A stretch of 64,000 bases of DNA, taken from positions 62,001 to 126,000 of the forward strand of contig NZ_FTMV01000018.1 in NCBI RefSeq assembly GCF_900156175.1. The letters are read 5' to 3'. The notes below the pieces were generated by a model. That model saw only the letters and a list, made by a program, of their open reading frames with translations, did not search any database and had not been told where the DNA came from. Origin of the DNA: Janthinobacterium sp. TND4EL3. Its GTDB lineage: Bacteria; Pseudomonadota; Gammaproteobacteria; Burkholderiales; Burkholderiaceae_D. The position numbers were made by a program, and so were the translations under genes. Position 1 is the first letter of the stretch, and each line of letters starts with the position of its first letter. Positions 61,801-64,000 of this stretch are shown here, in pieces.

Positions 61801-62878
61801 GGGCGCCCGTGTAATCCCTGCCCGTAATGCTGCCCCCTTCCAGGCCGACATTGCGCACGGATGCCCCATTGGAAACATAGCCGAACAGGCCTGCAAAGTC
61901 GCTGGCCGGGCGGTTCACGACCAGGCCGGAAATGGTATGGCCGGCGCCGTCGAGGCTGCCGCTGAACGCGCTGCTTGCTCCGGTGCCGACCGGAACGAAG
62001 GTCGCCCCGTTCCACACGTCGCCGGTGCTGCCGGTACCGGCGGCATTGATATCCTGCTTCAGCGTGTAGTTGCCGGCCAGGTTCATGGCCATCAGTTGCA
62101 GCTGATGCGAGGAGTAGATATTGGTGCTGTACTCGGCCGCCAGCATCGGCCCTGTGGCGCCTGTCGCGTTGCCCGCGCCGTTGAGCGAGCCGTCGGTATT
62201 GACCATGACCCAGTTGTTGCCCGTTGCACCGGTCGTGGTCGTGAAAGTAAAGGCGCTGAAATTCGAAGCGTTTTGCATCTGCGCCGATGTCAGGCCAGTG
62301 AGCGAGGGAGTGCTGGGGCCGCCATTATTGCCGACACCTGGCATGCCGGAGTTCACGGTCGTGTTGTAATACCCGCCAGTGATCACGGGACTGGTGCCGG
62401 CAGCGATACTGCCGAGTACGCCGCCCAGGACTCCGGAACCGCCGGGAAGCAGGCTCACCGCGCCGGACGAATACACATTCTCGATGGAGCCCGCGCTGGT
62501 GTTGGTGCCAACCACGCCGCCCACGGCCGTGACGCCCGTCACCGTGCCGGTCGCGTAACTGTTTTTGATAATGCCTGAGTTTCCTCCAACCAAACCACCG
62601 ATGCCGGTGGCGACCAGCCCAACGCTGCTGACCGCGCCGGTCGAATAGCTATTGATGATCTGGCTGGACGCCACATTGGAGCCGACCAGACCGCCGGTCA
62701 GGCTCTTGCCCGTCACGGTGCCCGTATTGAAACTGTTGGTGATGATGCCGGTGGCGCGATTATAGCTTGTCACCCCCCCTGTATTGCTGGTTCCTGACAC
62801 CTTGCCGCTATTAAAACTGTTGCTGATAATACCCAGATTGTTACCAGTCAAGCCACCCGCAGTGTACGCGCCCACCAC
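55829..62878 (-). CDS. Giant FHA/TpsA-like exoprotein, main part (GLUG and YDG repeats)
   Basis: About 2340 residues continuing the protein encoded at 62848-64000 after a frameshift. The first ~500 residues carry GLUG-type repeats (GGLVGSN, ISNNYASG) of filamentous-haemagglutinin-like exoproteins. About 19 YDG-type repeats of 75-90 residues follow, each opening with KVYDG/KTYDG and containing a DKNAG motif. An MBG-like domain (NPPFTASYTGLLGND) and a C-terminal tail ending GGNTSIESQ close it. Secretion through a TpsB partner is expected from the family, but no TpsB gene is visible. It lacks its own start; the true frame probably enters near 62900-62920. Confidence 0.85.
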   Translation of the reverse strand: MVGAYTAGGLTGNNLGIISNSFNSGKVSGTSNTGGVTSYNRATGIITNSFNTGTVTGKSLTGGLVGSNVASSQIINSYSTGAVSSVGLVATGIGGLVGGNSGIIKNSYATGTVTGVTAVGGVVGTNTSAGSIENVYSSGAVSLLPGGSGVLGGVLGSIAAGTSPVITGGYYNTTVNSGMPGVGNNGGPSTPSLTGLTSAQMQNASNFSAFTFTTTTGATGNNWVMVNTDGSLNGAGNATGATGPMLAAEYSTNIYSSHQLQLMAMNLAGNYTLKQDINAAGTGSTGDVWNGATFVPVGTGASSAFSGSLDGAGHTISGLVVNRPASDFAGLFGYVSNGASVRNVGLEGGSITGRDYTGALVGANQGGTVSGNFSTVNVTGNNFVGGLVGNSTGTISNNYASGAVTGADGVGGLLGSNVGSVSNNYSTGQVTGSTNTGGLLGYNFGSGSGNFWDTTTSGRATSATGTGLTTAQMKLLSSYSAPGWNLASTWIVYDTYTYPLLRAFMTPLQVTFAANASKTYDGTNSWTAPGYTYSNPNVSLSGTLSYGAAGSAVNAGTYAITAGGLYSGQHGYAISTNDATLTINKLNVALSGASVASRSYDGTTAAAISGGTLSGVLSQDIANITFNTGIFDNKDAGTGKSVTVIGGGSAGGNYAIVAGPLTGTITPKALTVSGLATTTREYDGTKTAVVTGGTLSGLVGSETLNLGASTGMYDDANAASGKALTVSLGTLGDGTGLASNYTLSTPSGVTGTISAKQLSWINLAVSDKVYDGNNGASITGGSLSGFVGGETLTSASTGSFSDKNAANGKTITVNTTLGNGSGGGLASNYTLANATTTANITPKALTVSGAAAGDKVYDGSTAAVIAGGTLSGLVGSETVNLGALSGTFGDKNAGTNKAVTVTGGSLSDGGNGGLASNYSVGAVTGLSANITQKALTVTGVSVASKSYDGSTKATISGGTLNGLVSGETLSLSGQSGAFNDKDAGNGKAVTVTGATLGNGTGLASNYTVSNATGVTGNITPKALTVDGVTAADKVYDGGLAAVLSGGTLSGMVGSETLGLSSLAGVFGDKNVASGKAVTVTGGALSDGTGGGLASNYTVGAVAGLSASITPKALTVSGVTVSAKAYDGNTKASLTGGTLNGLVAGETVSVSGQMGTFNDKDAGTGKAVTVTGTTLVDGTGLASNYTVTAPTNVTGTITAKTLTWTNLAVANKEYDGNATAAINKGSITGLISGETLAAGPTAAFADKNAGNGKTVTVHTTLGNGSGGGLASNYTLADTSLTANITKATISAVTSIVVDSKVYDGGLNAIVNAAGATFAGMVNGDSLNVSATSANFIDKNAGSGKVVNAGGLSLGGTDAGNYNLTAATGTGTGTISQAQIASVSGITAASKTYDGTDAAILNAGATYNGMFGGDSLTFTATKAAFSDKNAGNGKTVNVSGIALGGADAGNYSLASNTATGTGDIAKASITGVSGFAAGTRVYDATTTATVSNAGATFAGMVNGDSLNVSATSANFIDKNAGSGKAVNAGGLSLGGTDAGNYNLTAVTGTGTGTITQAQIASVSGITAASKTYDGTDAAILNAGATYNGMFGGDSLTFTATKAAFSDKNAGNGKTVNVSGIALGGADAGNYSLASNTATGTGAITPKALTVTGVTADNKVYDGTLAASLTGGALNGLVSGETLSLSGLTGTFATQNVASNIAVTARGAQLADGTGLASNYTVSNPTGVTANITPKALTIGGIAAGNKVYDGTLAASLTGGALQGLVGDETLVLSGTTGMFGDKNAGSNKTVTVSGASLADASGLASNYTVSNPSGLTASITPKTLTVTGQLVGNKVYDGNTAAQLSGGTLSGLVGGESLGLAGQSAVFSDKNAANGKAVTVTGTTLVDTASGLASNYTVSNPSGLTASITAKALTVTGQLVGNKVYDGNAQASLSGGTLNGLVGSETLDIAGQTAVFSDKNAATAKAVTVTGTTLVDTASGLASNYTVSNPTGLTASITAKALTVTGQLAGNKVYDGNTAAQLSGGVLAGLVAGESLGLAGQTATFADKNAATAKAVTVTGTTLVDTSTGLARNYTVSNPTGLTASITPASLLVRATGAAPRVYDTTTNASVTLADNRIAGDVLTISNSGASFADKNAGANKTVTVNGIALGGTDAGNYTVNATATTTASITQAVLGVKVGNAERDQNLVNPPFTASYTGLLGNDTLANEVSGNLVFSTPATVGAPSGSYLVSAAGQTSTNYALTYTPGVLTVKPTEARQGAVASVIGAVNVAPSQGNMVQAEVVAKGETVTSKEGAVQVAAEGGPPRQGSTPVVLTTASVNSNVLPGLRLSVLDTGLRLPVAGGNTSIESQ
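57961..58941. repeat. 537-bp direct duplication inside the YDG repeat array
   Basis: Bases 57961-58219 and 58498-58756 match without a visible difference (259 bp). The following ~185 bp (to about 58404 and 58941) differ at only a few positions. The offset is 537 bp, or 179 codons, i.e. two YDG units. Neighbouring units at about 56640-57660 repeat with a period near 265 bp and lower identity. The pattern indicates recent in-frame expansion by recombination. Confidence 0.85.
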
Positions 62879-64000
62879 CTCACCAGCATTATAACTGTTG
62901 GTGATGGTGCTGGTGAGGTGGTATTGCCCACCAGCCCCCCAAGCCAGAAGTCATAGTTCCCCACGACGCTGACCTTGCTGCTGTTGTAGCTGTCGCTGAT
63001 CGTGCCACTGTTGAGCCCGACGAGGCCGGCGCCGATGGCGCCGGTGGTGACGGTCACCGAACCGCCGCTGACATACGCATTGCTGATGGCGCCACTGTTG
63101 ACGGCGGCCAATCCGGCGATGTTGCCTTGTGTACTGGCGATATTGGCGGCGATGACAGGCGCGACCAGGCCGATATTGCGGAGGCTGCCGGTGTTGGAGC
63201 CGAACAGGCCGGCGACGCCGGCCGCAGAGGTGGTGGAACTGTTCAAGCCGGTAATGACATGTCCCAGGCCGTCAAACTGGCCGGTGAATGGCACGCTGTT
63301 GGTACCGATGGACGTAAATCCCAGCCCCGCATTCCAGGTCGAAGTGACGGTGGCATCGATATTGGCGCCCAGCACGAAGTTGCCGCTCAGCGCATTTTTC
63401 AAGCCCTGCAAATCGGTGCCGCTGGTGCTGGTTGCCGCACCCAGGGTGTTGATCACCGTGTAATTGGTCAGCGCGCCGTCACGGCCCAATTTGGTGCTGA
63501 AGTTCTGCCCCGACGGCAGGTCGATCTCGGCCTTGACATTGTACTTGGCGGTATTGCTCGCCGCCACAGCCTGCTGGCCATATTCCAGCGCCAGGCTGGC
63601 CGTGCCGGCGCCGCGCAGCGGCTGGTTGATATTGATATTGTTTTGCGCCGTCATCTTCAGCTGGTTGGCCGACCACGAAATCGTGTCGTTGACATTGATG
63701 TCGCCCAGCGTGCCGGTGCCGCCCGAGATGCTCTGAATCTGCACGCTGGTGCTCTTGAGCGCATTCGTAAAAAACGCGCCGGTCTGGTCGCCGCCGGTGG
63801 CCGCGATGGTGTAGTCGGTCGGGTCGATCAGCCAGGTGCCGGTCTGGCCCTTGCTTGAGGCCGTCGTGACCTTCAACGCGTCATCGAGTTTCACATGCGC
63901 GGCCGAGGTATCGACAAAGCCGCCATTGCCCGTCAGGGGCGCGCTGGCATCGAGCGTACCGCCCGCATTGACCGTGCCGGTCTGCATATCGCCCAGCAAT
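62848..64000 (-). CDS. Giant FHA/TpsA-like exoprotein, upstream part (5' end outside window; frameshifted)
   Basis: The frame enters from the right edge and ends prematurely at 62848. The visible part has FHA-type beta-helix sequence (GTWLIDPTDYTIAA, ISWSANQLKMTAQNNININ) and then GLUG repeats (FTGQFDGLGHVITGL, GLFGSNTGSLRNIGL). Near 62895-62925 the frame changes from ...GGLVGNTTS to an unrelated tail. The next frame continues the expected STITNSYNAGEVVGAYTAGG pattern. A single-base indel therefore splits the gene, either a real mutation or a sequence error. Confidence 0.82.
   Translation of the reverse strand, partial: LLGDMQTGTVNAGGTLDASAPLTGNGGFVDTSAAHVKLDDALKVTTASSKGQTGTWLIDPTDYTIAATGGDQTGAFFTNALKSTSVQIQSISGGTGTLGDINVNDTISWSANQLKMTAQNNININQPLRGAGTASLALEYGQQAVAASNTAKYNVKAEIDLPSGQNFSTKLGRDGALTNYTVINTLGAATSTSGTDLQGLKNALSGNFVLGANIDATVTSTWNAGLGFTSIGTNSVPFTGQFDGLGHVITGLNSSTTSAAGVAGLFGSNTGSLRNIGLVAPVIAANIASTQGNIAGLAAVNSGAISNAYVSGGSVTVTTGAIGAGLVGLNSGTISDSYNSSKVSVVGNYDFWLGGLVGNTTSPAPSPTVIMLVRWWARTLRVA
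62874..62922. repeat. Perfect 15-bp inverted repeat at the frameshift
   Basis: ACCACCTCACCAGCA (62874-62888) is the exact reverse complement of TGCTGGTGAGGTGGT (62908-62922), with a 19-nt spacer. The reading-frame change of the exoprotein gene falls in or next to the right arm. Such a hairpin can cause templated indels by quasipalindrome correction, or assembly errors. Confidence 0.85.

Overview
The window is high-GC, densely coded chromosomal DNA. A cpxRA-like pair with a Spy/CpxP-like protein, comEC, dcd, lolCDE, tatD, a recJ preceded by an RpfE-type gene, a PEP-CTERM protein, the DUF1800/DUF1501 pair and a Suv3-like helicase together suggest a betaproteobacterium of the Burkholderiales, probably Oxalobacteraceae (Janthinobacterium/Massilia/Duganella type). 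That assignment is inferred from gene content and protein style. No rRNA, tRNA, CRISPR array, IS element or prophage was seen.

Layout. 0-10 kb: the tail of an unknown gene, a structured intergenic repeat and a terminator, then a sigma-54 enhancer-binding regulator (+) facing an eight-gene minus-strand cluster (9937 to 1784). The cluster encodes three related glycine-zipper proteins, an HExxH metallopeptidase-like protein, a 716-aa protein of unknown family, a PLP enzyme, a GIY-YIG-like protein and an amidohydrolase. A well-spaced -24/-12 promoter lies just upstream of its first gene. This is the best candidate for an undescribed system. 10-24 kb: DUF1800/DUF1501 exported proteins, an intradiol-dioxygenase-like lipoprotein, a CpxRA-like two-component system with a divergent Spy-like gene, a PrpF-family isomerase, dcd, an alpha/beta hydrolase, a HAD phosphatase, a TSUP permease and a divergent LysR regulator. 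24-32 kb: comEC followed by short accessory genes (DUF2283, GNAT, barstar), a Suv3-like RNA helicase and a Tae4/Tai4-type type VI effector-immunity pair with no T6SS apparatus nearby.

32-47 kb, all on the minus strand: a soluble PQQ-type sugar dehydrogenase, tatD, lolD, two closely related tandem lolC/lolE genes, and a type I secretion module (TolC, HlyD and LapB-type ABC proteins) downstream of a PEP-CTERM gene and a 1172-aa adhesin with six SdrD-B repeats. 47-55.5 kb: an rpfE-type gene and recJ, a second copy of the structured repeat, fosA, a cyclic-di-GMP-I riboswitch in front of a sedolisin (S53) lipoprotein, an Xre/RES toxin-antitoxin pair and a DUF2288 gene. 55.8-64 kb: most of a giant FHA/TpsA-like exoprotein with GLUG and about 19 YDG repeats. 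It runs off the right edge and is interrupted by a frameshift beside a perfect 15-bp inverted repeat.

Cell-surface functions dominate the window: two giant surface proteins, a riboswitch-controlled protease, lipoprotein export, envelope stress sensing and toxin/immunity pairs. All family assignments come from reading motifs by eye; no database search was run.
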